A stretch of 64,000 nt of DNA from Acinetobacter bereziniae LMG 1003 = CIP 70.12 (lineage in GTDB: Bacteria; Pseudomonadota; Gammaproteobacteria; Pseudomonadales; Moraxellaceae): the NCBI RefSeq assembly GCF_000368925.1, contig NZ_KB849755.1:1418620-1482619 (forward strand). Reading direction: 5' to 3'. The notes under the pieces were generated by a model, which worked only from the letters and a program-made list of their open reading frames with translations, was not told where the DNA came from and did no database searches. The position numbers and the translations under genes were made by a program. Positions 53,935 to 63,961 of this stretch are shown here, in pieces (the first letter of the stretch is position 1; every line of letters starts with the position of its first letter).

Positions 53935-55212
53935 GTGGATAATTATCAAAGAATTTCAAGTGCTTTAGGACTTATTCACCCCATTACACTTGAGACAGGT
54001 CTGAATGCAGAAGTCTGGGATCGAAATGGTAAAAGGTATATTGATTTTATTGGTGGGATAGGTGTCCTAAATTTTGGGCATTGTCATCCAAAAATTGTCA
54101 AAGCGATCCAGCACCAAGCCCAAAAACTTACTCATTATGCTTTTAATGCTGCACATCATCAGCCTTATGTACAGTTTATGGAACAACTCACTGATTTTAT
54201 TCCAGTTGAATATCCAATTGTAGGAATGCTCACCAATAGCGGTGCCGAAGCAACCGAAAATGCTTTAAAAGTAGCTCGTACAGTTACGGGAAGATCCGGT
54301 GTCATCGCTTTCGATGGTGGCTTCCATGGTCGCACCTTAGCTGCTGTGAATTTAAACGGCAAAGTAGCACCTTATAAAGGTGGGCTCGGTGCTTTACCCG
54401 GTCCTGTTTATCATATTCCATATCCGAGCAAAGACAACGATATAACTTCCGAGGAAGCAAAAAAAGCTTTGGCTCGATTGTTCCAAGTCGAAGTGGATAT
54501 AAAAAATATCTCGGCAATTATATTTGAACCAGTCTTAGGCGAAGGTGGCTTTCACGTCATGAATGCCGATTTTGCACATTTTTTACAAGAATTCTGTCAA
54601 AAAAATGGCATTTTAATCATTCTGGATGAAATTCAATCTGGTTTTGGTCGTACAGGTGAAGCTTTTGCTTTTAAAAAGTTAGGGATTGAACCTGATTTAC
54701 TGTTACTCGGAAAAAGTATTGCAGGTGGCATACCTTTAGGCGCTTTAATTGGTCGAGCAGAATACATGAATCATCCACATAAAGGGGCTTTAGGTGGAAC
54801 ATATTCAGGTAATCCGATTGCTTGTGCAGCAGGTTTAGCCACACTCGACATCATGCGATCTCAAATTTACCAAGAAAATATTCAACATTATATTGAGACA
54901 ATTGAAGCTTATTATTCAAAGTGGAAACAACAGAATTTAACACCTTGGTTGGGACGTTTAACCGGTATTGGCGCGATGCGTGGTATTGAACTTTATCACC
55001 CCCAATATGGTGCAGGTACACATGTATTAGCAAACATTCTGACTCAGGCTAGAAATAAAGGTCTATTACTCATGTCAAGCGGACAAGAGAAAAATATTAT
55101 TCGTCTATTAACCCCATTGACGATAGAACCTAAAGTATTAAAAGAAGGTCTGGATATATTGGAACAAATTTTGGCAGAAACTGCTCATCAAGAAATGATG
55201 ACAAGTGTTTAA
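53935..55212 (+). CDS. Class III aminotransferase, probable 2-aminoadipate aminotransferase
   Basis: 425 residues starting at GTG. Fold-type I class III: TNSGAEATENALKVAR, GFHGRTLAAV, IILDEIQSGFGRTG, and the PLP lysine in LLLGKSIAGGIPLGAL. It belongs near GabT. Because the next genes encode 2-oxoadipate decarboxylase and aminoadipate-semialdehyde dehydrogenase, the best role is L-2-aminoadipate + 2-oxoglutarate to 2-oxoadipate + glutamate, as done by a class III enzyme in P. putida. GABA or 5-aminovalerate activity remains possible. Confidence 0.85.
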   Translation: MDNYQRISSALGLIHPITLETGLNAEVWDRNGKRYIDFIGGIGVLNFGHCHPKIVKAIQHQAQKLTHYAFNAAHHQPYVQFMEQLTDFIPVEYPIVGMLTNSGAEATENALKVARTVTGRSGVIAFDGGFHGRTLAAVNLNGKVAPYKGGLGALPGPVYHIPYPSKDNDITSEEAKKALARLFQVEVDIKNISAIIFEPVLGEGGFHVMNADFAHFLQEFCQKNGILIILDEIQSGFGRTGEAFAFKKLGIEPDLLLLGKSIAGGIPLGALIGRAEYMNHPHKGALGGTYSGNPIACAAGLATLDIMRSQIYQENIQHYIETIEAYYSKWKQQNLTPWLGRLTGIGAMRGIELYHPQYGAGTHVLANILTQARNKGLLLMSSGQEKNIIRLLTPLTIEPKVLKEGLDILEQILAETAHQEMMTSV

Positions 55213-55226
55213 AAAGGAAGATAGTC

Positions 55227-56606
55227 ATGACTAATTGGATCAATGTGGATGAGATCCGAGCGAAATTCTCAAAGTTAATGTCAGAGATGTATCAAAACGA
55301 AGTTCCATTATATGGTGATTTAATAGAATTAGTGGATGACGTAAACCAATCTGTTTTAGAACAGCAAACTGTTTTAAAAGCGCAATTACAACAAACTGGT
55401 GAATTAACTCGTTTATCACAAGAACGCCACGGCGCAATTCGATTGGGAACAGCAGAAGAACTTCATAATATGCGTCGCATTTTTGCGGTGATGGGAATGT
55501 ACCCTGTAGGTTATTATGACTTAGTACCTGCTGGTGTTCCTGTACATGCAACTGCATTTCGGGCAATCCAAACAGATGCTTTAAATCATAGCCCATTCCG
55601 AGTATTTACTTCTTTATTACGTCTGGAGTTAGTGGATCATTCTGAATTACGCCAACTCGCAAAAGAAACGCTGGCAAAACGTCAAATTTTTACTGAAAAA
55701 GCGCTGGCTTTGACGGCAAAACATGAACTGCAAGGTGGATTGAGTGTAGATGATGCAGATCTGTTTATTATTGAAGTTTTAGAGACATTCCGTTGGCATA
55801 CTCATGCACCAGTCACTGCTGATTTATATCAAGCATTACATGACCAACATCGTTTAATTGCTGATGTTGTTGCATTTAAAGGACCACATATCAATCATTT
55901 AACACCGAGAACACTTGATATTGACCAAGTTCAAAATGGAATGATGGGGCGTGGGATTACACCTAAAGCGATAATCGAAGGACCACCTCGTCGACGTTGT
56001 CCGATTTTATTGCGTCAAACCAGCTTTAAAGCTTTACAGGAACAAGTGATCTTTACAGATCAACAAGGAAGTCATACTGCTCGTTTTGGTGAAATTGAAC
56101 AACGAGGCGTTGCGCTTACACCAAAAGGTCGTCAACTTTATGATGAATTGCTTGTCAAAGCACAACAGCAATTAGGCGGTATCGCGACTGAAGAAAATGC
56201 AGCGCAATATATGCAGATTTTAGAGGAAACATTCAAAGCGTTTCCAGATTGTTACACCACATTGGCCGTAGAGGATTTAGCTTACTTTTATTATTACGCA
56301 CAACCATTTAGCACTCATCAGGTATGGACAGAAACGGATTTGCCTGAATTGATTCATACAGGTCGAGTTCGAATTGAACCGATTGTCTATGAAGATTTTT
56401 TACCTGTCTCTGCAGCAGGAATTTTTCAGTCCAATTTGGGCGGAAATGAACAAACAGATTACAGCTCAACTTCAAATCAAGACGTTTTTGAGCAGTGTTT
56501 AGGCACAAAAGTATTTGATGAAATCCAACTTTATGCCCAGGCTCAACAGCAATCAATAGAGGCTTGTTTAGCAACTTTAAATCAATCAATTGTGTCAAAG
56601 GTATAA
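55227..56606 (+). CDS. hglS: 2-Oxoadipate dioxygenase/decarboxylase (DUF1338, HglS-like)
   Basis: 459 residues of the DUF1338/YdcJ family, shown in P. putida to convert 2-oxoadipate to D-2-hydroxyglutarate with iron and oxygen. The metal triad appears as His68 (ERHGAIRLG), His224 (GPHINHLTPR) and Glu291 (GEIEQRG). It lies 14 bases after the aminotransferase, with AAGGAAG before the ATG, so the two work in sequence. Confidence 0.92.
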   Translation: MTNWINVDEIRAKFSKLMSEMYQNEVPLYGDLIELVDDVNQSVLEQQTVLKAQLQQTGELTRLSQERHGAIRLGTAEELHNMRRIFAVMGMYPVGYYDLVPAGVPVHATAFRAIQTDALNHSPFRVFTSLLRLELVDHSELRQLAKETLAKRQIFTEKALALTAKHELQGGLSVDDADLFIIEVLETFRWHTHAPVTADLYQALHDQHRLIADVVAFKGPHINHLTPRTLDIDQVQNGMMGRGITPKAIIEGPPRRRCPILLRQTSFKALQEQVIFTDQQGSHTARFGEIEQRGVALTPKGRQLYDELLVKAQQQLGGIATEENAAQYMQILEETFKAFPDCYTTLAVEDLAYFYYYAQPFSTHQVWTETDLPELIHTGRVRIEPIVYEDFLPVSAAGIFQSNLGGNEQTDYSSTSNQDVFEQCLGTKVFDEIQLYAQAQQQSIEACLATLNQSIVSKV

Positions 56607-56652
56607 CAAGGCTTTGATGAGTTATTCATTTTAATGATGGAAAGGAAATAAC

Positions 56653-58146
56653 ATGATTCAGGAATTATTAAATAAATTAGGTGTTGCTGCTGAAGCGTAT
56701 CAAACAGGTTCATTAACCGTAAAAACTCCAATTGACGGAAGTGTCATTGGACAGGTTGTTGTAAATGATCTTAAACAAGCTGATAGCTGTATTCAACAGG
56801 CACTCATTGCTTTTAAAGAATGGCGAAAAGTCCCTGCTCCGCGACGTGGCGAACTAGTGCGTATTTTTGGGCAAATTTTACGCGAATATAAAAATGAACT
56901 TGGCGCTTTGGTCTCGTGGGAAGCAGGTAAAATTGCTCAGGAAGGTCTAGGCGAAGTTCAAGAGATGATTGATATTTGCGACTTTGCAGTCGGTTTATCA
57001 CGCCAATTGTACGGTTTAACGATTGCTTCAGAACGACCAGGACATCACATGCGCGAAACTTGGCATCCATTAGGTGTTGTCGGCATAATTTCCGCATTTA
57101 ATTTTCCTGTTGCCGTTTGGTCTTGGAATACAGCATTGGCTTTAATCTGTGGTAATGCTGTAATTTGGAAACCCTCAGAAAAAACGCCACTTACTGCATT
57201 AGCTTGTCAGGCATTGTTTGAAAAAGCGGTTAAACAATTTGGTCGTGATGCACCTGCACAGCTATCCCAATTACTCATTGGTGATGCTTCAATTGGTGAA
57301 AAACTAGTGACTGACGAGCGTGTTGCATTGATTAGTGCAACGGGTAGTACACGTATGGGTAAAATTGTTGGTCCGAAAGTCGCAGAACGCTTTGGCAAAT
57401 GTATTCTCGAATTGGGGGGGAATAACGCCATGATTCTTGCGCCAACAGCTGATTTGGATTTAGCCATCCGCGGTATTTTATTCTCAGCAGTAGGTACGGC
57501 AGGTCAACGTTGTACTACACTACGTCGTTTAATTGTACATAAATCGATTCAAGCTGAGGTTGTTGAAAAATTAAAGAAAGCGTATGCCACAGTTTCAATT
57601 GGACACCCTTTAGAAGGTAATCTTGTTGGACCATTAATTGACGAACATATTTTTAATCAAATGCAGACAATGCTTGTTCGAGCGCAACAAGCAGGTGCAA
57701 AAGTAACAGGTGGTGAACGAGTATTATCAGATCAATTTCCTCATGCTTACTATGTCAAACCAGCATTGGTTGAAGTGACGGCACAAGATGATGTCGTTAA
57801 AACAGAAACTTTTGCACCGATTTTATATGTGATTGGCTATGAGGATTTTGACGAAGCCCTCGATCTCCAAAATGATGTTCCTCAAGGATTATCTTCATGT
57901 ATTTTCTCCAACGATATTCGTGAAGCTGAAAAATTCCTCAGTGCTGTTGGGAGTGATTGTGGTATTGCGAATGTCAATATTGGTACGAGTGGTGCAGAAA
58001 TTGGTGGTGCATTTGGTGGTGAGAAAGAGACAGGCGGTGGGCGTGAATCTGGTTCAGATGCTTGGAAAGGCTATATGCGCAGACAAACAAATACCATCAA
58101 CTATTCTCGGGAATTACCTTTAGCTCAAGGGATTAACTTTGGTTAA
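56653..58146 (+). CDS. amaB: 2-Aminoadipate semialdehyde / piperideine-6-carboxylate dehydrogenase
   Basis: 497 residues, ALDH7 (antiquitin) family. The base Glu253 is in ILELGGNNAM and the nucleophile Cys287 in GTAGQRCTT; the N-terminal ETWHPLGVVGIISAFNFPVAVW matches ALDH7 rather than other families. It oxidises aminoadipate semialdehyde to L-2-aminoadipate with NAD(P). In P. putida the same step is AmaB. GGAAAGGAAA lies before the ATG. Confidence 0.92.
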   Translation: MIQELLNKLGVAAEAYQTGSLTVKTPIDGSVIGQVVVNDLKQADSCIQQALIAFKEWRKVPAPRRGELVRIFGQILREYKNELGALVSWEAGKIAQEGLGEVQEMIDICDFAVGLSRQLYGLTIASERPGHHMRETWHPLGVVGIISAFNFPVAVWSWNTALALICGNAVIWKPSEKTPLTALACQALFEKAVKQFGRDAPAQLSQLLIGDASIGEKLVTDERVALISATGSTRMGKIVGPKVAERFGKCILELGGNNAMILAPTADLDLAIRGILFSAVGTAGQRCTTLRRLIVHKSIQAEVVEKLKKAYATVSIGHPLEGNLVGPLIDEHIFNQMQTMLVRAQQAGAKVTGGERVLSDQFPHAYYVKPALVEVTAQDDVVKTETFAPILYVIGYEDFDEALDLQNDVPQGLSSCIFSNDIREAEKFLSAVGSDCGIANVNIGTSGAEIGGAFGGEKETGGGRESGSDAWKGYMRRQTNTINYSRELPLAQGINFG

Positions 58147-58282
58147 TTATTTATTATAATCACAGGGTTAAATGAGCATATAACCTTATTTAACCCTTAA
58201 AATGCAAAAGTATATTGAATGATCTAAAAACAACAACATTTTGATGTTGCGATTTGATTGCTATAAGGATAGAGCAATAATC

Positions 58283-59566
58283 ATGTTAAAAAATCAAGTA
58301 TTATGGTCAACCCTCGTGGATAATGTACCTCATTTCCCTCAATTACAAACAGATATAAATACTGATGTTTGTATTATTGGTGGCGGATTCACTGGTCTAT
58401 CAGCAGCAATTCATTTAGCAGAAGCAGGACACCGTGTCGTAGTCGTAGAAAGTTTAGAAGTTGGTTCTGGAGGATCTGGGCGTAATGTCGGTTTGGTCAA
58501 TGCAGGAACATGGGCTCAACCAGATGAGCTAAATAAATATTTGGGAGAAAAAGTCGGAGAAAAGTTGACCACAGCATTAGGTCATGCACCACAACTGGTC
58601 TTTGATACGATTGATCGCTTAGGTATACAAGCACAAGATACTCGCACTGGTAATCTACACATGGCGCATAACTCGGAAGGTGAAGCTGATATTGATCACC
58701 GTTACCTTCAACTGAGTCGTCGCGGTGCAAATGTTGAAGTGTTGACAGGTGCAAAATGTCATGAATATTGTGGGACAAAAGTGGTTCAAAAAGCGTTACT
58801 TGATAAGCGAGCAGGAACCATAAACCCATATGCCTATGTCACAGGTCTAGCACAAGCTGCCAAGCGTTTAAATGTTGAAATTTACGAAAATTCATCTGTG
58901 AATGAGATTGTGAAAAGCGACTCGCAATGGTGTGTTAAAACCACCTCCGGAAGCATTACTGCGGATAAAGTTGTTTTAGCAACCAATGCTTACACACAAG
59001 GTGAATGGACTGAAATTCTAAAAACTATTTATTTTGTTAAATATTATCAAATTGCCTCTGAACCTTTGACTGGCTCAATTGCAGATAAAATTTTACCTTA
59101 TAAAAATGGTTCATGGGATACACGTTTAGCGTTATCAAGTATTCGCCGAGATAAAGAAAATCGTTTGTTACTCGGAACTGTCGGTGGACATGAAGGAAAA
59201 GAGAGCATTTATCATTCTTGGGCTGATCTAATCACCCAAAAATACTTTCCTGAATTGGGTAAACTCAAATGGCAATATCAATGGACTGGAAAATTTGGAT
59301 TTACCACAGACCATATTATGCGTATTTTTGAACCCGCACCAGGAATTGTGGCTGCAACTGCCTTTAATGGTCGAGGAATCACGACTGGCACATTGATGGG
59401 AAAAGCATTTGCTCAGTATCTTCAAGATGATGATCGTGAAAACTTACCGCTACCTTTTAGTGATCTGGAATCAAGCAAAGTCTCTTTCCGTAATGCTCGA
59501 GCAATGTTCTATGACTGTGGCATTACCTTATATCACGCAGGTCAATGTTTAAGAATTATCTCTTAA
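58283..59566 (+). CDS. amaA: FAD-dependent L-pipecolate oxidase
   Basis: 428 residues from the ATG at 58283, chosen because the open frame 14 codons upstream does not look like protein and this N-terminus (MLKNQVLWSTLVDN) is typical of DAO-family enzymes. VCIIGGGFTGLSAAIHLAEAG is the FAD-binding Rossmann motif; GSGGSGRNVGLVNAGTW follows. Next to amaB it should oxidise L-pipecolate to piperideine-6-carboxylate. Other amine substrates cannot be ruled out from sequence alone. Confidence 0.85.
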   Translation: MLKNQVLWSTLVDNVPHFPQLQTDINTDVCIIGGGFTGLSAAIHLAEAGHRVVVVESLEVGSGGSGRNVGLVNAGTWAQPDELNKYLGEKVGEKLTTALGHAPQLVFDTIDRLGIQAQDTRTGNLHMAHNSEGEADIDHRYLQLSRRGANVEVLTGAKCHEYCGTKVVQKALLDKRAGTINPYAYVTGLAQAAKRLNVEIYENSSVNEIVKSDSQWCVKTTSGSITADKVVLATNAYTQGEWTEILKTIYFVKYYQIASEPLTGSIADKILPYKNGSWDTRLALSSIRRDKENRLLLGTVGGHEGKESIYHSWADLITQKYFPELGKLKWQYQWTGKFGFTTDHIMRIFEPAPGIVAATAFNGRGITTGTLMGKAFAQYLQDDDRENLPLPFSDLESSKVSFRNARAMFYDCGITLYHAGQCLRIIS

Positions 59567-59652
59567 ATGACCAAGAGTTAAAGAATTCTTAACTAAAACT
59601 GTCATTGCCAAAGCAAGACAATGCTTGTTCGTGATTTTAATAAGGCATATAT

Positions 59653-62586
59653 ATGAAACAGGATTTAGCAATTATAACGCAGCAGTTTATTGAACAACTC
59701 CAATCCAGTTTTGAAGGTGAAATAGATTGTTCCGAAGCGACTCGCCAAGTATTTTCTACAGATAATTCAATTTATCAATACCATCCGCAAGCGATTATTT
59801 ATCCGAAACATCAACATGATATTGAAATGATTATGCGTCTTGTGAGTGAACATCAATATCAATCTGTAGTATTGACTGCTCGCGGTGGTGGTACAGGAAC
59901 GAACGGACAATCTTTAACAAATGGAATTGTCATCGACGTTTCTCGACACATGAATAAAATATTATCGATCGATGTTCAACAAAAAAAGGCTATTGTTCAG
60001 GCTGGTGTCGTCAAAGATCAACTCAATGCTGAATTAAAAAAATATGGTTTATTTTTTGCTCCTGAACTGTCTACTTCAAATCGAGCAACCATTGGAGGAA
60101 TGATTAATACAGATGCAAGTGGACAAGGGAGTTGCCGATATGGAAAAACACGTCATCACGTAACGCGTTTATCTACAGTATTAAGGGGTGGTGAGATTTT
60201 ACATTCCCAAGCATTAAAACGAGAATCATGGCAACAACAAATTTTAGATAAAACTCCCTTTCAGAAAAATTTATACCACCAGATTTTTACAGTCGCTAAA
60301 ATTAATCAAGACATAATTAAAAATAGTTTCCCATCGTTGAATCGATCATTGACGGGTTATGATTTGCCTAATTTATTGGATGATGAATATTTTAATCCAA
60401 ACGCCCTACTCTGTGGTAGTGAAGGAACTTTAGGCATTATTGTCGAGGCAGAATTAAACGTTTTAGAGATTCCAAAGTATCGACTGTTAATAAATATCGG
60501 CTATACCAATTTTCAGGATGCATTAAAAGATGCCAATGTGCTCATGCAACATAAGCCACTATCAATTGAAACGGTTGACTCCAAAGTCTTAAATTTAGCT
60601 AAAAATGATATCGTTTGGCACAATGTCGCAAAATTTTTTCCAGACAATCATTTAGAAAAACCGATTGAGGGGATTAATTTAGTTGAACTTGATGCAACAA
60701 CTGAAATTGAATTAAAACAACATCTAGAAGATTTTTTACAGCATTTATCTCAAGACAGACAAATCGAACGACTCAGTACCACTGTTGCATGGGGAGAAAC
60801 TGAAATTAATCACGTTTATGCAATGCGTAAGCGTGCAGTCGGATTATTGGGTAATGTCGAAGGGGAAAAAAGACCTCAGCCTTTTGTTGAAGATACAGCC
60901 GTTCCCCCTGAGTACTTGGCGGAGTATATAGCAGATTTTAGACAGCTTTTAGATCATCATGGTCTGGAATACGGCATGTTTGGACATGTTGATGCTGGTG
61001 TACTGCATGTACGCCCGGCATTGGATATGAAAGACCCCAAGTCATTGGGAATGATAAAATTAATTACAGAGAAGGTCGTCGAATTAACGCATCATTATGG
61101 TGGTGTGTTATGGGGAGAACATGGTAAAGGCTTGCGTTCTGGTTACGCCCCTATATTTTTTGGACAAGCCTATCCCCTATTACAACAAATCAAAGCGCTT
61201 TTTGATCCATTTAATCAACTCAACCCTGGGAAAATTGCAACGCCTGCAACATTACCCACCAGTAAATTGATCGGACTCACCGAAATTCCGCTACGCGGGG
61301 ATTATGATCGTCAAATTTCAAAGATCGACTGGAATAATTTTGGCACGACCATGCACTGTAATGGAAATGGCGCATGTTTTAATTATGATTTAAATGATCC
61401 CATGTGCCCTTCTTATAAAGTGACACGAAATCGTATTCACTCTCCCAAAGGACGTGCAACATTAGTGAAAGAGTGGCTTAGACGAGAGGAAAATCAACAA
61501 TCTAGTATGGGTTTTGATCAGGAGGTATATGAGGCTTTGCATGGTTGTTTGTCTTGTAAATCCTGTGTTGGACAATGTCCTGTTAAAGTAGACATTCCTG
61601 ATGCAAAAGCACGTTTCTTAGCCCGCTATCATCAACGATATCCTCGTCAACTTCGTGATTATATATTGGCAAAATTGGAATTTATCTTACCCCAAGTCGC
61701 ATCGATCTCATCTTTATATAATGTGACACAAAGACTGACCTTACTAAAATCATTCCAGAAAAAAATACTCAGAATGACAGATATCCCATTGTTTCATCCT
61801 AAAGTGAAGGAAAGATTACAAACATATGGTGCTGTCCTCGTTGATCAGGACTTAAATAATTTACCCAGTAATGAGCATGATGTGGTTTTCATTGTACAAG
61901 ATGCATTCACACGCTATTTTGATACTTCTGTCTTTTTGGATTTAATCACGCTAATAAAAAAATTAGGGGCTATCCCTTATGTATTGCCCTATTTCCCCAA
62001 CGGAAAACCTTTGCATGTGCATGGTTTCCTTGATGAGTTTGAAAAGCTGAGAAGAAAAAATATTACCCTCTTAAATCAAGTTTCTGATTTAGGTTATCCT
62101 ATAGTTGGTTTGGATCCAGCAATGACTCTAGTTTTTCGTCAAGAATATCATAAGAGATTTACTGAAGAATTGCCTGAACATCGTTATCAAGTCATGTTGG
62201 TACAAGAATGGCTAAAGCAACGCTTGGACGAATTTGAACTGCCAAAATTATCAACAACTCAATCCATGTATTATTTAGCTGGGCATTGCACTGAGCGAAC
62301 ACAAGAACCTAAATCGAATCAAATGTGGAAAGATATTTTCCAAGTGTTTGGCTTAGAACTTGAATCACTTACTTTGGGATGTTGTGGTATGGCTGGAACC
62401 TATGGTCATGAAACTGAACATTTAAACCAATCAAAAATGATTTATCAACAATCATGGCAAAGTAAGGTAGAACTGCACCACCAATGGATTTTAGCAACTG
62501 GATATTCATGTCGAACTCAAGTCAAACGTTTAGAAAAAACTCAACTTCGCCATCCTATTCAGGTTCTGTTAGAAAAATTGGGCTGA
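59653..62586 (+). CDS. ydiJ: D-2-hydroxyglutarate dehydrogenase (YdiJ-like FAD/FeS)
   Basis: 977 residues: N-terminal FAD_binding_4 domain (TARGGGTGTNGQSL, GGMINTDASGQGS), FAD-oxidase C domain with GMFGHVDAGVLHVRP and GEHGKG, then an iron-sulfur domain (GCLSCKSCVGQCPVKVDI, about 631-648) and C-terminal CCG motifs (GHCTERT, LGCCGMAGTYG). It oxidises D-2-hydroxyglutarate to 2-oxoglutarate, passing electrons to the chain. This ends the pathway begun by AmaA and HglS. Confidence 0.9.
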   Translation: MKQDLAIITQQFIEQLQSSFEGEIDCSEATRQVFSTDNSIYQYHPQAIIYPKHQHDIEMIMRLVSEHQYQSVVLTARGGGTGTNGQSLTNGIVIDVSRHMNKILSIDVQQKKAIVQAGVVKDQLNAELKKYGLFFAPELSTSNRATIGGMINTDASGQGSCRYGKTRHHVTRLSTVLRGGEILHSQALKRESWQQQILDKTPFQKNLYHQIFTVAKINQDIIKNSFPSLNRSLTGYDLPNLLDDEYFNPNALLCGSEGTLGIIVEAELNVLEIPKYRLLINIGYTNFQDALKDANVLMQHKPLSIETVDSKVLNLAKNDIVWHNVAKFFPDNHLEKPIEGINLVELDATTEIELKQHLEDFLQHLSQDRQIERLSTTVAWGETEINHVYAMRKRAVGLLGNVEGEKRPQPFVEDTAVPPEYLAEYIADFRQLLDHHGLEYGMFGHVDAGVLHVRPALDMKDPKSLGMIKLITEKVVELTHHYGGVLWGEHGKGLRSGYAPIFFGQAYPLLQQIKALFDPFNQLNPGKIATPATLPTSKLIGLTEIPLRGDYDRQISKIDWNNFGTTMHCNGNGACFNYDLNDPMCPSYKVTRNRIHSPKGRATLVKEWLRREENQQSSMGFDQEVYEALHGCLSCKSCVGQCPVKVDIPDAKARFLARYHQRYPRQLRDYILAKLEFILPQVASISSLYNVTQRLTLLKSFQKKILRMTDIPLFHPKVKERLQTYGAVLVDQDLNNLPSNEHDVVFIVQDAFTRYFDTSVFLDLITLIKKLGAIPYVLPYFPNGKPLHVHGFLDEFEKLRRKNITLLNQVSDLGYPIVGLDPAMTLVFRQEYHKRFTEELPEHRYQVMLVQEWLKQRLDEFELPKLSTTQSMYYLAGHCTERTQEPKSNQMWKDIFQVFGLELESLTLGCCGMAGTYGHETEHLNQSKMIYQQSWQSKVELHHQWILATGYSCRTQVKRLEKTQLRHPIQVLLEKLG

Positions 62587-62970
62587 GTCTTAAATATCAT
62601 CGGGTCTGTTGACCTTTTATAAATGGCTCTTGTTATAGGTTAAAATTGGGCATGAGACCGATACATTTTAAAGCATGAAACGAAGAAAATTGCGAAACTA
62701 TTTTTAAGTTCCATAATGCATGGTTAAGATAGTTTAGCCACAACCCTGAGCAAAAATAAAGTATGGCTTTGTCCTTGCTTATATCTCCCAGCTCAACATG
62801 GCGACATCGATGTCGCCTCGCCATAGAAAGACCATCTATAACTCAAAAATGCAAAAAATATGTTTAAGCAAAACTTTTAAAAATTCATATAAAAAGTATC
62901 AAGTACATTGGATATGAACGATTCAAATCACATGTCTGAATCATGAAATGCTTTGACTCAAATTAATAAA
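62587..62970. repeat. Intergenic region with a palindrome; possible repeat or IS remnant
   Basis: No convincing gene in these 384 bases between ydiJ and the LysR gene. It contains GGCGACATCGATGTCGCC (62800-62817), a perfect 18-base palindrome, followed by TCGCCAT. A 63-codon open frame on the minus strand is lysine-, Arg- and His-mixed and does not look like protein. The composition near the palindrome is richer in G+C than its surroundings, which fits a dispersed intergenic repeat. Confidence 0.45.
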
Positions 62971-63843
62971 TCATTGTGAATTCATTAACCATGACTTTAC
63001 CAATGGCAAGGATGGTGGTTGATGAGGTTTTCGTGGTGATATGAGGTAAAAGCCTGATCCTGTATCGAGTGTAATTGAGTTTAAACGTATTAATCGCCCT
63101 GCCTCTAAATCATCTTTGACAAAATTTAGGCAAGTTAAGGCTATCCCTTGCCCAGCAATTGCTGAATCAATGGCAAGTGAGGTCTGATTAAAATAAATAT
63201 TTTTAGAATTAAACAAATCATGATCAGGAAAAGCGACCTGAAGATATTTAGGCCAAAAATTATGGGCATCATGAATTAAAGTATACGATTGAAGACTTTT
63301 AGAATCATGCGGATGCCCTATTTTTTCAATGAGCAAAGGATTTGCTACAGCAACCACCTGGTTTTCAAAAAGCAAATCAGCATTCACACTATTTTCAAAA
63401 GGTGGGGCTGCTAAACGGATAGCTAAATCAATTCCATCTGTGCCAAAATTTTGTACCTTTGGACTCGCAACAACTCTTAAATCCAAATCAGGATAAGTCT
63501 CTGCAAATTCATTTAAACGTGGAAGTAACCATTTCGCAGCAAATGAGGGGGGAACGCTGATAGTAAGATAGGGTTGAGTTGGATGTAATATTTCTGTTGC
63601 TTCTTCTAATATTTTAAATGCCTGTTTTACACTTATCGCATATCGATAAGCACTCTCAGTCATTGTTAATTTTCTTGGTGTTCTTTCAAATAATTTGAGA
63701 CCCAACTCCTCCTCTAAGCCTCTAATTTGTTGAGCCACAGCAGCTTGTGTGACCCCTAACTCATCAGCAGCTAATCTAAAATTTAAGTGCCTTGATACAA
63801 CTTCAAATACATATAAACCTTTTAACGATGGAAGCTTTCTCAT
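62971..63843 (-). CDS. LysR-family regulator (GcvA-like)
   Basis: 290 residues from the ATG at 63843, because MRKLPSLKGLYVFEVVSRH is the usual GcvA-type start; the longer frame from a GTG 23 codons earlier is also open. HTH in LNFRLAADELGVTQAAVAQQIRGLEEELG, then the effector-binding domain. It is divergent from the short-chain dehydrogenase gene at the window's end and downstream of the pipecolate operon on the opposite strand. It could control either; nothing here settles which. Confidence 0.88.
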   Translation of the reverse strand: MRKLPSLKGLYVFEVVSRHLNFRLAADELGVTQAAVAQQIRGLEEELGLKLFERTPRKLTMTESAYRYAISVKQAFKILEEATEILHPTQPYLTISVPPSFAAKWLLPRLNEFAETYPDLDLRVVASPKVQNFGTDGIDLAIRLAAPPFENSVNADLLFENQVVAVANPLLIEKIGHPHDSKSLQSYTLIHDAHNFWPKYLQVAFPDHDLFNSKNIYFNQTSLAIDSAIAGQGIALTCLNFVKDDLEAGRLIRLNSITLDTGSGFYLISPRKPHQPPSLPLVKSWLMNSQ

Positions 63844-63961
63844 GAACTTAGCCAATAGTTTTTCTATCTGATCATACAAAATAATATCGTTTGTTTGCGG
63901 TGTACTCAACACTTAAACTCAATAAATAAAATGATTACCATCTATAGTGAGGAAAATGAAA

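Noticed and set aside
62633..62824. 63-codon ORF on the minus strand next to the palindrome
   Set aside because: It reads through the palindromic segment, has no ribosome-binding site and no family-like sequence.
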